Source: Halieaceae bacterium
GTDB taxonomy: Bacteria > Pseudomonadota > Gammaproteobacteria > Pseudomonadales > Halieaceae
Assembly: GCA_028280635.1 (NCBI GenBank)
Contig: JANQLM010000048.1
Span: 1 to 64,000, forward strand
DNA length: 64,000 nt
Direction: 5' to 3'
Shown here: piece by piece, positions 31,160 through 40,681 of the stretch
How the letters are laid out: each line of letters begins with the position of its first letter
Numbering within the stretch: position 1 is the stretch's first letter
Position numbers and translations under genes: made by a program
Notes under the pieces: model-generated
Told to the model about the DNA's origin: nothing
The model's database searches: none
What the model saw: only the letters and a program-made list of their open reading frames with translations

Positions 31160-34100
31160 ATGAAACGCCTGATTGCCTGGTGGGTGCACAACCCTGTGGC
31201 CGCCAACCTGTTGATGGTGGGCATCCTGCTGGCGGGCTTCCTGGGCTTTAATGCCATGGAGCGCGAGGCTTTCCCCTTCTTCAAACCCAACCAGGTGGAA
31301 ATCGAAGCCACCTGGCCGGGGGCCGCGCCACAGGAGGTCGAAGAGCAGATCATCCTGCGCATGGAAGAGGCCCTCAAGGGCGTGGACAATGTCTACCGGG
31401 TCTACTCCACCGCTTCGGAAAACCTGGCTCGCCTCGAGGTGCAAACCTACGCCGGCGTCGACCTCGACAATTTTCTCAACGAGGTGAAAAACGCGGTCGA
31501 CTCCGTCACCTCGCTGCCCAGGGACGTGGAGAATACCCAGGTGCGTCGCACCGTGTTCCGGGACGAAATGGCGCGCATCGCCGTACACAGTGACGTACTC
31601 ACCGAGCGACAGCTGGTACGGCTTGCAGAAGACCTGCGCGACGAACTCGCGCGACTGCCCTACATCTCCATCGTCAACCTGTTCGGTGCGCGCAAGGAAG
31701 AGGTGTCCATAGAGCTGTCCGAACGGGATATGCGCCGCTACGGCCTGAGCTTTGATGAGGTCGCCAATGCGGTACGCGCCAGCTCCATCAACCTCTCTTC
31801 CGGACAGGTCCGGACAGCCACCGGTGACGTGCGACTGCGGGCGCGCAACCTTGCCGACAACGAGCAGGACTTCTCCCGCATCGTGGTGCGCCAGAGCCGC
31901 GACGGCGGCATAGTGACCCTGGGCGATGTCGCCACCATCATAGATGGCTTTGAGGACGAGGATATCCTCGCCACACTCAATGGCGAGCCGGCGATTCTGC
32001 TGATGGTGATGTCGCAGGAGTACATGCAGGTCGTCAAAAGCAGCGAGACCATGCGCGCCTGGATCGAGGAACGCCAGCGAACCCTGCCGCAGGGTGTGGA
32101 GCTCACCCTGTGGGGTGACTCGGCGGACATCTACCGCGGCACCATGAGCACAATCATGCAGTCCGCGTACCTGGGCCTGCTGCTGGTGTTCCTGGTGTTG
32201 ATCCTGTCGCTGCGACCCAAGGTGGCCCTGTGGGTCACCGCCGGTATTGCCGTTGCCTTCCTCGGCACCTTTTCGCTGCTGCCGGCGAACAATGTCTCGC
32301 TCAACGTCATGTCCACCTTCGCTTTCCTGCTGGTACTGGGCATCGTGGTGGATGACGCTATCGTGGTCGGCGAGAGCATCCACCGCCACAGCCACGAGGG
32401 CGGCGGACCGGACAGTGCCATCGAGGGCGCCTACGCTGTCTCCAAACCGGTCATTTTCGCGGTGCTGACCACGGTGATCGCCTTCGCGCCCTGGTTCTTT
32501 GTTTCCCTGGCCGAGGCGCAGATTACCAAGCAGCTTTCCGTGGTGATCACCGTCGCCCTGCTGATCTCGATTATCGAGGCGTTTTTTATTCTTCCCGCTC
32601 ACCTGCGCAAGCTCGATCACCGGGAAAAACTCTCAGGCCTGATGCGCAGGCAGCGGCAGTTGGAGGAAGGCATTGTCAATTTTGCCAACAGCCGCTTCCG
32701 CCGCTGCCTGGTGCTGGCCATCGAACGCCGCTACCTCACGGTCAGCCTGTTTATGGGCGCCTTCCTGATCAGCGTTGGCGTGTTCACCAGCGGCTGGGTG
32801 AAGTTTGCCTTTATGCCCGAAGTGCAGGGTACCCAGGTGTTTGTTCAGGCGCAGATGCCCACCGGCAATCCCTATTCACGCTCCATGGAGATACTCGACC
32901 AGTTCCAGGTGGCCCAGCGCAAGCTGATCGCCGAGGTGGAGGCGCGGGCGGAGGAAGGCGGCACCGGCAAACTGATTCACGGCTGGTACACCCGGGCCCG
33001 GCGCGACAGCGTGCTGGCGATTATCGAACTGGTCCCGCCAGAGCTGCGCGACATGACCGCCAAGGAGACCGCCGACCGGCTCCGCGACCTGGTCGGCGAT
33101 GTGCCCGATGCCGACGAAATCGAGATCAACTACACCATAGACAGGGAATCACCGGGGGTTTCCTACGTGCTGCGCCACCGGGACAGCGAGGTGCTGGCAC
33201 TGGCCAGTCAGGAGCTCAAGGCCCAGCTGCAATCCTACGACGGCACCTATTTCGTGCGTGACAACCTGCAGGGACAAACCGAAGAGCTGCACATGAGCCT
33301 GCTGCCCGGTACCGAGAAGCTCGGGCTCAGCCTTGCCGAGGTTTCCCGCCAGGTACGTCAGGCCTATTACGGTGAGGAAGTACAGCGACTGCCGCGGGAA
33401 AACGGCGACGTCAAGGTGATGGTGCGCTACCCGCAGGAACAGCGCCGCAACCTGGACAGTTTGCGCGATTTCCGGGTGCGCACCGGGGATGGCCGCGAGG
33501 TGCCACTGTTCTCGGTGGTGGATGTAGAGCTGACCACCGGCCTGCGGCGCATCCAGCGCCGGGACGGAGAGCGCATGGTACAGATCAGTGCCGACCTGTC
33601 CGCGGAACTCATGAGCAACATCAGCAGTGACATGAGTGATAACTTCCTGCCCGCATTCAAGGAGCGCCACGCCGACCTGGTGGTATTGAAGGCTGGCCAG
33701 GCGGAAAACGAGGAGTTTTTCCTCACGGAGATTCTCTCCCTGTACACCATTGCCCTGTTCGTGATGTACGCACTGATCGCCGTGGCTTTCCGCTCCTACT
33801 GGCTGCCGCTGCTGATCATGACCGCCATCCCCTTCGGTTTCATGGGTGCGGTGTACGGCCATCTGATGTTCGGAGTTTCCATGGCGATGTTCTCCTACTT
33901 CGGCATTGGCGCCGCCGCCGGGGTGGTGGTCAACGACAACCTGGTGCTGGTGGACTACATCGGGCGCCTGCGCGAGCGTGGCGAAGATGTCTTCAGGGCC
34001 GTGGAGAACGCCGGTGTACACCGCTTCCGCCCCATCCTGCTGACCACGCTCACCACCTTTATCGGCCTGATGCCGATCATGGCCGAGCGCTCTATTGATG

Positions 34101-34276
34101 CCCAGTTCCTCAAGCCGGCGGTGCTGGCGCTGGCCTTCGGCGTCATGTTTGCGTTGTTTGTCACCCTGCTCATGGTGCCGGCCCTGTATTGCATCGGCGA
34201 AGACATCCGCAGCGCGCTGGCGCGACTGTGGCAACGCCTCAAAGGCGCCCGGCGCGGCGCAGTTCACAGCCCCTGA
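31160..34276 (+). CDS. RND family efflux permease (AcrB/MexB-like)
   Basis: 1038 residues, 12 membrane spans and two large periplasmic loops, as in the family. Family landmarks include the N-terminal N-P-V-A-A-N-L-L-M-V, A-T-W-P-G-A-A-P-Q-E-V-E-E-Q-I, G-I-V-V-D-D-A-I-V-V-G-E in TM4 and A-G-V-V-V-N-D-N-L-V-L-V-D in TM10. It exports unknown substrates using the proton gradient. It forms a two-gene operon with the adaptor. A heavy-metal (CusA) type is unlikely because the CusA methionine motifs were not seen. Confidence 0.92.
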   Translation: MKRLIAWWVHNPVAANLLMVGILLAGFLGFNAMEREAFPFFKPNQVEIEATWPGAAPQEVEEQIILRMEEALKGVDNVYRVYSTASENLARLEVQTYAGVDLDNFLNEVKNAVDSVTSLPRDVENTQVRRTVFRDEMARIAVHSDVLTERQLVRLAEDLRDELARLPYISIVNLFGARKEEVSIELSERDMRRYGLSFDEVANAVRASSINLSSGQVRTATGDVRLRARNLADNEQDFSRIVVRQSRDGGIVTLGDVATIIDGFEDEDILATLNGEPAILLMVMSQEYMQVVKSSETMRAWIEERQRTLPQGVELTLWGDSADIYRGTMSTIMQSAYLGLLLVFLVLILSLRPKVALWVTAGIAVAFLGTFSLLPANNVSLNVMSTFAFLLVLGIVVDDAIVVGESIHRHSHEGGGPDSAIEGAYAVSKPVIFAVLTTVIAFAPWFFVSLAEAQITKQLSVVITVALLISIIEAFFILPAHLRKLDHREKLSGLMRRQRQLEEGIVNFANSRFRRCLVLAIERRYLTVSLFMGAFLISVGVFTSGWVKFAFMPEVQGTQVFVQAQMPTGNPYSRSMEILDQFQVAQRKLIAEVEARAEEGGTGKLIHGWYTRARRDSVLAIIELVPPELRDMTAKETADRLRDLVGDVPDADEIEINYTIDRESPGVSYVLRHRDSEVLALASQELKAQLQSYDGTYFVRDNLQGQTEELHMSLLPGTEKLGLSLAEVSRQVRQAYYGEEVQRLPRENGDVKVMVRYPQEQRRNLDSLRDFRVRTGDGREVPLFSVVDVELTTGLRRIQRRDGERMVQISADLSAELMSNISSDMSDNFLPAFKERHADLVVLKAGQAENEEFFLTEILSLYTIALFVMYALIAVAFRSYWLPLLIMTAIPFGFMGAVYGHLMFGVSMAMFSYFGIGAAAGVVVNDNLVLVDYIGRLRERGEDVFRAVENAGVHRFRPILLTTLTTFIGLMPIMAERSIDAQFLKPAVLALAFGVMFALFVTLLMVPALYCIGEDIRSALARLWQRLKGARRGAVHSP

Positions 34277-34352
34277 ACGCAGGACGCAATGTAACAAAGC
34301 TGTTTTATTGGCGTGGTATCACCTGCCCCACAGCTGAAACCCGCAGAGCGAC

Positions 34353-35237
34353 ATGTTAGATACCATCAGCCGGCAACTGTTCGACGACGCACCCGCCGAC
34401 ACCCTCTACCACTACACCTCTTTCAGCGGCATGACCGGGATCGTCAGCTCCGGCGAGCTGCGGGCCAGCGACATCCGCTACATGAACGACTCCGCCGAGC
34501 TGCGCCATACCCTCAACCTGCTGAAAACCCATGTCACCCAGCGCGTGATCGACGGCACGGACCACCCGCGCCTGCTCAACCAGTTGCTGGAATGGCTCTC
34601 CCACCGGGTGGTCAGCGGGCCCATGCTGTTCGGCGCCTCGTTCCGGGCCAACGGCAACCTGCTGTCCCAGTGGCGCGGCTACAGCGCCCATGGCAAAGGC
34701 GTGAGCCTGGGCTTTGCACCGGAGCACATCAGGCATTGCGCCGCTAGCCAGCACTTCCAGGTGGCGCGCTGCCTGTACTCGCCGGAGAAGCAGCGGCGAC
34801 TGATACGCGAGGTGGTGGACGCCATCGAGGTGACCGCCCTCAGGCTCGGTGAAAACGACGACCCCAGCAGCCGCCACCCCACCCAGTCCTACTACGATGT
34901 GTTCGAACATATCGAGGGCGACCTGCTACGCATTGCCGCCATTCTCAAGCACCCTTCCTTCGAGGAAGAACAGGAATGGCGCATCGTCTCGCCGATGATC
35001 TCCGACTCCTGCGACGAGCGTGTAGACTTCCGCGAAGGCGCGGCAATGATGGTGCCCTTCTATCGTTTCTCGCTGGCGGACGGCACGGGCAACCATATGC
35101 AGCTTGACCACGTGTTCCTGGGCCCCACCAACAATGTCGAGCTGTCAATGAACTCCCTGGAGCTCTACCTGGAACGCATGCGCACGCGGCCCCGGCGCGG
35201 GGTCAGCTATTGCCAGATCCCCTTTCGCAGCCGGTAA
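34353..35237 (+). CDS. DUF2971 domain-containing protein
   Basis: 294 residues. The DUF2971 hallmark is at the N-terminus: L-Y-H-Y-T-S-F-S-G-M-T-G-I-V-S-S-G-E-L-R-A-S-D-I-R-Y-M-N-D-S, followed by C-terminal E-E-E-Q-E-W-R. The function of this family is not established. The N-terminal Y-H-Y-T and later E-x-E-W-R resemble ADP-ribosyltransferase-like folds, but this cannot be shown here. It stands alone after the RND operon. Confidence 0.8.
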   Translation: MLDTISRQLFDDAPADTLYHYTSFSGMTGIVSSGELRASDIRYMNDSAELRHTLNLLKTHVTQRVIDGTDHPRLLNQLLEWLSHRVVSGPMLFGASFRANGNLLSQWRGYSAHGKGVSLGFAPEHIRHCAASQHFQVARCLYSPEKQRRLIREVVDAIEVTALRLGENDDPSSRHPTQSYYDVFEHIEGDLLRIAAILKHPSFEEEQEWRIVSPMISDSCDERVDFREGAAMMVPFYRFSLADGTGNHMQLDHVFLGPTNNVELSMNSLELYLERMRTRPRRGVSYCQIPFRSR

Positions 35238-35322
35238 GGAAGCCCTGTATAGCCTGGTGATAGCTCGGGCTTTGCGGGGCGGGGGTTGGCGAAGCGCGGC
35301 CCCAGCGTCTAGTATGCGCCCC

Positions 35323-35673
35323 ATGAGCGAACCCAAGCCGGACACCCGCACGCCGTCACCACCCTATGGTTACTCGCGCGAATGCCATTACCCGCTGGAA
35401 CAGCAGATCCGCATCGTGGCGGAGTTCTACGCTCACAATATTCGCCCCAGCCGCATTGCCTACCGGATGGGTATCGATATCGACCTGATCGAGAAGCTGA
35501 TCGCCGGGGAACTGCACCAGGCCGCTTTCGCCGAACTGGTGACTTACTACCGTAAGCACCGGCGCAACCAGCGCCTCAAGGATGCCCAACAGCTCAAGGG
35601 CAGCGCCCGGGTGGATCTGCAGACCCGCATCGAGAAAGAGTTCAGCGAGGCCGACCGCCTCGACCCGCGCTGA
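35323..35673 (+). CDS. Small basic HTH-like protein, unknown function
   Basis: 116 residues from the ATG at 35323 (an ATG three codons upstream is also possible; neither has a clear ribosome-binding site). The central part, E-F-Y-A-H-N-I-R-P-S-R-I-A-Y-R-M-G-I-D-I-D-L-I-E-K-L-I-A-G-E, looks like a helix-turn-helix of the transposase/Mor type. The C-terminus is charged and helical. No family was recognised; DNA binding is inferred from this segment only. It precedes the lactonase gene by 21 bp and may be cotranscribed with it. Confidence 0.6.
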   Translation: MSEPKPDTRTPSPPYGYSRECHYPLEQQIRIVAEFYAHNIRPSRIAYRMGIDIDLIEKLIAGELHQAAFAELVTYYRKHRRNQRLKDAQQLKGSARVDLQTRIEKEFSEADRLDPR

Positions 35674-35694
35674 GCGTAATCGCAGGAGCCCCGT

Positions 35695-36567
35695 ATGGCA
35701 GATACCACCACCCTGGTCGAAGGACTGCACTTCGGAGAGGGCCCGCGCTGGCGCGAAGGCAGGCTCTGGTTCAGTGATTTCTATGACCACGCGGTCAAGT
35801 CGGTCAGCGGCGCCGGCGACCTGCGCACGGAGTTTGAACTGGATGATCAACCCTCCGGCCTGGGTTGGCTGCCAGACGGCCGCCTGCTGGTAGTGGCCAT
35901 GAAAGCCCGCAAGCTGCTGGTGCGCGAGGCAGATGGCAGTGTGGGGGACTATGCCGACCTGCGCGAGCACACCGCCCACCTCTGCAACGACATGGTGGTG
36001 GACGGCCAGGGCCGCGCCTGGGTAGGCAACTTCGGCTTCGACCTGGACGCCGAGTTGGAAGCCCGCGGCACTGACGTCATCCTCGATCACCCCACCACCA
36101 ACCTGGTCCGGGTTGACCCTGACGGCAGCGTGGCCGTGGCCGCGCCCGAAATGCACTTCCCCAACGGTACAGTGGTCACTCCGGATGGAGCGACCCTGAT
36201 CGTCGCCGAGACCCTGGGCGGCTGCCTGACGGCCTTCGACATCGGCAGCGGCGGCAGGCTGGAGAATCGCCGCATCTGGGCCCCACTGGAGGGAATCGCC
36301 CCGGACGGTATCTGCTTGAACGAGAAACGGCAGGTGTGGGTAGCGAACGCCCTGGCGCCGGAAGTGATCTGCCTGGCGGAAGGCGGCACCATCGTACGCC
36401 GGGTGGAAACCAGCCAGTTCTGCTATGCCTGCATGCTCGGTGGGGAGGACGGCTGCACCCTGTTTGCCGTCACCGCGGCCAGCTCAGACCACCGCGCCGC
36501 CGCCGAATCGCGCACTGGCAAAATTGAGATGGTGCGGGTGTCGACTCCGCACGCCGGGTTACCCTGA
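35695..36567 (+). CDS. SMP-30/gluconolactonase family protein
   Basis: 290 residues, six-bladed beta-propeller. The metal ligands are recognisable: Glu in L-H-F-G-E-G-P-R-W, Asn in L-C-N-D-M-V-V-D and Asp in A-P-D-G-I-C-L-N. Such enzymes hydrolyse sugar or other lactones; the substrate is unknown. A REP-like palindrome follows 9 bp after the stop. Confidence 0.9.
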   Translation: MADTTTLVEGLHFGEGPRWREGRLWFSDFYDHAVKSVSGAGDLRTEFELDDQPSGLGWLPDGRLLVVAMKARKLLVREADGSVGDYADLREHTAHLCNDMVVDGQGRAWVGNFGFDLDAELEARGTDVILDHPTTNLVRVDPDGSVAVAAPEMHFPNGTVVTPDGATLIVAETLGGCLTAFDIGSGGRLENRRIWAPLEGIAPDGICLNEKRQVWVANALAPEVICLAEGGTIVRRVETSQFCYACMLGGEDGCTLFAVTAASSDHRAAAESRTGKIEMVRVSTPHAGLP

Positions 36568-36576
36568 ACGTTGAAC

Positions 36577-36622
36577 GGGGACAGTTTGCTTAATTGCATC
36601 AACAATTAAGTAAACTGCCCCC
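36577..36622. repeat. REP/RAYT-like imperfect palindrome
   Basis: The arms GGGGACAGTTTGCTTAATTG (36577-36596) and CAATTAAGTAAACTGCCCCC (36603-36622) pair at 18 of 20 positions around a 6-nt loop. The sequence resembles the GGGGACAGTTTACTTAATT palindromes often found scattered in gammaproteobacteria with REP-associated tyrosine transposases. It sits between the lactonase and GST genes and ends 17 bp before the GST start. It could also terminate the lactonase transcript. Confidence 0.65.
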
Positions 36623-36639
36623 AGCTACGGAGCTTCCCA

Positions 36640-37377
36640 ATGATCGACCTGCACTACTGGCCTACGCCCAACGGCAAGAAAGTAAGCATCCTGCTGGAAG
36701 AGGCGCAGATTCCCTACCGAGTGGTGTACTGCAACATCGGCATGGGCGACCAGTTCGGCGACGACTTCCTCGCCATCAGCCCCAACAACCGCATGCCCGC
36801 GATCGTCGACGATGAGCCTGCTGATGGCGGCGCGCCCCTGTCGGTGTTCGAATCCGGCGCCTGTATGCTCTACCTCGCGGACAAGCACCAGGCATTCGGT
36901 GGTGCCGGCCTGCGGGAGCGCTGGGAGGTGAACCAGTGGTTGATGTGGCAGATGGCCAACCAGGGGCCCAAGATGGGCGAGCGCGGACACTTTGCCCGCC
37001 TCAAGGATCGTGAGGGCGACCAGAGCTATGCCCTGACACGCTTTATGGATGAAACCCACCGGCTGTACGGAGTCATGAACAACCGGCTCTACGATCGCCG
37101 CTACCTGGCCGGCGACAGCTATACGATTGCCGATATGGCCTGCTACCCCTGGGCCGCCTACTACGAGCAGGCCGGCATCGACCTCGACGAGTTCAGGTAC
37201 GTCAAGCGCTGGTTTACCGAACTGGGAGAGCGCCCCGCCCTGCAGCGCGGCATGGAAGTTGGCAGCGACCAGAGCCAGGACTATTCAAAACTCACCGAGG
37301 AGGACATCGCGCGCCTCACAGCCCTGCTCTACAACCAGCGGGCGCGACCGGCCCCGGCGAGCGGCGGCCTCGAATAA
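36640..37377 (+). CDS. Glutathione S-transferase family protein (YfcG/Ure2p-like)
   Basis: 245 residues. The thioredoxin-like N-terminal domain has W-P-T-P-N-G-K-K-V-S-I-L-L-E-E and a cis-Pro/glutathione segment N-R-M-P-A-I-V-D-D then V-F-E-S-G-A-C-M-L-Y-L-A. The C-terminal helical domain has Y-L-A-G-D-S-Y-T-I-A-D-M-A-C-Y-P-W. The T-P-N-G start is characteristic of YfcG-type Nu-class GSTs with disulfide reductase activity. The substrate is unknown. Confidence 0.9.
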   Translation: MIDLHYWPTPNGKKVSILLEEAQIPYRVVYCNIGMGDQFGDDFLAISPNNRMPAIVDDEPADGGAPLSVFESGACMLYLADKHQAFGGAGLRERWEVNQWLMWQMANQGPKMGERGHFARLKDREGDQSYALTRFMDETHRLYGVMNNRLYDRRYLAGDSYTIADMACYPWAAYYEQAGIDLDEFRYVKRWFTELGERPALQRGMEVGSDQSQDYSKLTEEDIARLTALLYNQRARPAPASGGLE

Positions 37378-37390
37378 GCTCTCGAGTAGA

Positions 37391-38164
37391 CTACTGCTCG
37401 ACGAAGGCCCGCTCGATCACGTAGTGGCCGATCTCACCGTTGCGGGTCTCGCTGAAACCCCGCTCGTCCAGCATGGCGGTAAAGTCCTTGAGCATGCTGG
37501 GGCTGCCGCAGATCATGAAGCGGTCATGCTCGGGCGAAATCGCCGGCAGGCCCACGTCTGCTGATACCCGGTCCTCGGCCATCAGGTCGGTAAGCCGGCC
37601 CATGGTGTGGAACTCCTCGCGGGTGACGGTCGGGTAATAAACCAGCTTTTCCTGCACCAACTCGCCGAAATACTCATTGCTGGGAAGGTGCTCTGTAATG
37701 ATGTCTTTGTAGGCCAACTCGTCCACGTAACGGCAGCCATGGGTGAGAATAACCTTGTCGAAGTTCTCATAGATTTCCGGGTCGCGGATGATGCTCAGGA
37801 ACGGCGCAAGCCCGGTGCCGGTAGCGATCAGGTACAGGTGCTTGCCAGGCAGCAGGTTGTCTTCCACCAGGGTGCCGGTGGCCTTGCTGTTGACCAGGAT
37901 TTCATCCCCGGGGCGAATATGCTGCAGCTTCGAGGTCAGGGGGCCGTCCTGCACCTTGATGCTGAAGAACTCCAGCTCCTCCTCGTAGTGGGCGCTGGCC
38001 ATGCTGTAAGCGCGCAGCAGCGGCCGGCCCTGGTCTTCCAGTCCGATCATGGTGAAGTAGCCGCTCTTGAAGCGGAAACCCGGATCCCGGGTGGTCTTGA
38101 AGCTGAACAGTGTGTCCGTCCAGTGGTGAACATCGGTCACCGTTTCTCTCAACAGGCTTGCCAT
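37391..38164 (-). CDS. fpr: Ferredoxin-NADP reductase
   Basis: 257 residues, the length of bacterial Fpr. The FAD motif R-A-Y-S-M-A-S and the NADP motif T-G-T-G-L-A-P-F-L-S are present, as is G-S-P-S-M-L-K-D near the end. Fpr moves electrons between NADPH and ferredoxin or flavodoxin and supports oxidative-stress defence and Fe-S or BchL-type reactions. The ATG at 38164 has GGAGGAA upstream. It diverges from a LysR regulator, as fpr diverges from finR in Pseudomonas. Confidence 0.92.
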   Translation of the reverse strand: MASLLRETVTDVHHWTDTLFSFKTTRDPGFRFKSGYFTMIGLEDQGRPLLRAYSMASAHYEEELEFFSIKVQDGPLTSKLQHIRPGDEILVNSKATGTLVEDNLLPGKHLYLIATGTGLAPFLSIIRDPEIYENFDKVILTHGCRYVDELAYKDIITEHLPSNEYFGELVQEKLVYYPTVTREEFHTMGRLTDLMAEDRVSADVGLPAISPEHDRFMICGSPSMLKDFTAMLDERGFSETRNGEIGHYVIERAFVEQ

Positions 38165-38272
38165 GGGAATTCCTCCAGTCAATGGGAGAGAGTACGGCCA
38201 CATCTATTATTGGTGAAATGGTTATTATCTATATTATTATTCGGTTTTTTAGGTATAGATGGGCGCCAAACC

Positions 38273-39160
38273 ATGCGTTATACCCTTCGGCAGCTGGAAG
38301 TATTCCTGGCCACCGCACGCCACGGCAATCTCAGCCGCGCCGCTCAAACCCTGGCCATGTCCCAGTCCGCGGCCAGCAGCGCACTCCGGGACCTCGAAAA
38401 CCAGTTCGATGTACAGCTATTCGAAAGAGTCGGTAAGCGATTGAAAATCAATGAGTTAGGTGATTATCTTCAACCGCAGGCTGAAGCGCTGCTGGAGCGC
38501 GCCCGGGAGCTTGAAGACAGCTTCGCCCAGGGCGGCGCGCCGGGCCACCTGCGGGTGGGCGCCACCCTCACCATCGGCAACTACCTGGCGGTGGGCATGC
38601 TGGCTCGGTTTCGGGAGACCTTTCCCCGCTCTGACGTAAGCCTGCACGTGGCCAACACCCGGACCATTGCCGAGCAGCTCGCCCACTTCGAGCTGGATGT
38701 GGGCATGATCGAGGGGGAATTGAGCCACCCGGATCTCGAAATCTCCCACTGGCGTGATGACGAACTGGTGGTATTCGCACCTCCCGGCCACCCCTACGCC
38801 CAGCTCGCAGCCCTCAGCGATACCCAGCTTCGCAATACCCCCTGGGTGGTGCGCGAGCCCGGTTCCGGCACGCGCCAGGCCTTCGACCGGGCCATGGCGG
38901 GTATCCTGCCGGAGCTGGACATCAACCTGGAACTGCAGCATACCGAGGCCATCAAGCGCGCGGTGGAAGCCGGCCTCGGCCTCGGTTGCCTGTCGCGCAT
39001 CTGTCTCAGTGATGCCTTCCGGCGTGGGTCACTGGTGCCGGTGTCGGTGCCGGAACGGGATTTTCGACGCCAGCTTTCCATTGTATTGCACCGCCAGAAA
39101 TACCGCTCAGCCGGTCTCAGGGCCTGGCTGGAGCTGTGCCGGGACAGCGCCGCCGCTTAG
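38273..39160 (+). CDS. LysR family regulator, FinR-like
   Basis: 295 residues. The N-terminal HTH reads L-R-Q-L-E-V-F-L-A-T-A-R-H-G-N-L-S-R-A-A-Q-T-L-A-M-S-Q-S-A-A-S-S-A-L-R-D-L-E; a CysB/CbbR-type effector domain follows. The divergent pairing with fpr is the reason to propose FinR, the activator of fpr under oxidative stress in Pseudomonas. The 108-bp gap is very AT-rich (38200-38250) and should hold the promoters. The frame upstream of the ATG at 38273 lies antisense to fpr and is ignored. Confidence 0.85.
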   Translation: MRYTLRQLEVFLATARHGNLSRAAQTLAMSQSAASSALRDLENQFDVQLFERVGKRLKINELGDYLQPQAEALLERARELEDSFAQGGAPGHLRVGATLTIGNYLAVGMLARFRETFPRSDVSLHVANTRTIAEQLAHFELDVGMIEGELSHPDLEISHWRDDELVVFAPPGHPYAQLAALSDTQLRNTPWVVREPGSGTRQAFDRAMAGILPELDINLELQHTEAIKRAVEAGLGLGCLSRICLSDAFRRGSLVPVSVPERDFRRQLSIVLHRQKYRSAGLRAWLELCRDSAAA

Positions 39161-39166
39161 CAAATG

Positions 39167-39772
39167 TTAAGGCGCTGACTCCCCGGGGCTGGCAATATTC
39201 AGCTTACGTTTGATGCGGGACAGCGATACCGCGTCGACCCCCAGGTAAGCCGCGATATGGTACTGGGGAATGCGTTCCACCAGCTCCGGCTGGTGGTCCA
39301 GCAGCCAGCGGTATCGCTGCTCGGCATTGCAGGTCAGCAACAGGGCCTCGCGCTGCTCGTTGCGCATAAAGGCCTCGGAGAGCAGGCGAATGACCAGGCT
39401 CGAGACCTCCGGGTGTGAGGGTGCCAGTGCCAGCAACTGGGCGAGATCGGCAGCGACCAGTTCGCAGGGCTCCAGGGCCTGGATGGAAAAACTCGCCGGC
39501 CGGTCGCTCATGATGGCGCTGACCGGGCCAGTGATGTCGCCGGCGCCGTAGAACGCTTTGTTGCGCTCGCGGCCGTCGCTGTCGGTGTAGTAGAGCCTGA
39601 GCAGGCCCTGCCGCACCAGGTAAATGGCGCGACTGCGATCACCGGCGTGAAGCAGGTACTGGTCGCGGGGCAGTTCCAGGGGCTGCATGCCGGCGATCCA
39701 CTCGGCCAGCGCACTGGAATCACTGATGCCCCACTGATGTAACCAGGGCTGTAACAAATTTTCTATACTCAC
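39167..39772 (-). CDS. Crp/Fnr family transcriptional regulator
   Basis: 201 residues. A cyclic-nucleotide-binding-type beta-roll domain (about 25-140: L-P-R-D-Q-Y-L-L-H-A-G-D-R-S-R-A-I-Y-L-V-R-Q-G) is followed by a short C-terminal HTH (I-P-Q-Y-H-I-A-A-Y-L-G-V-D-A-V-S-L-S-R-I-K-R). No FNR-type Fe-S cysteines are present. The signal is unknown. The start is GTG at 39772, only 30 bp from the divergent aldolase gene, so the two probably share a control region that this protein may bind. It converges with the FinR-like gene (6-bp gap). Confidence 0.85.
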   Translation of the reverse strand: MSIENLLQPWLHQWGISDSSALAEWIAGMQPLELPRDQYLLHAGDRSRAIYLVRQGLLRLYYTDSDGRERNKAFYGAGDITGPVSAIMSDRPASFSIQALEPCELVAADLAQLLALAPSHPEVSSLVIRLLSEAFMRNEQREALLLTCNAEQRYRWLLDHQPELVERIPQYHIAAYLGVDAVSLSRIKRKLNIASPGESAP

Positions 39773-39802
39773 GGTACAAACCTAAAGCTAGAGAGGAAAC
39801 CC

Positions 39803-40597
<795 letters not shown>

Positions 40598-40681
40598 TCG
40601 CTTCAGCCACGGCCCGGGTGATCCCGGGCCCTGGTCTATCCCCAGGCCGTCACGCCAGGCGGCTGCAAGAGTTGCGCACGC

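Noticed and set aside
31046-32620. Long minus-strand open frame opposite the RND permease
   Set aside because: It is antisense to a fully supported gene and has no recognisable domain.
38200-38250. AT-rich direct repeats between fpr and the FinR-like gene
   Set aside because: Repeats such as ATCTATTATT are imperfect and AT-biased; I could not define an operator or a single promoter with confidence.
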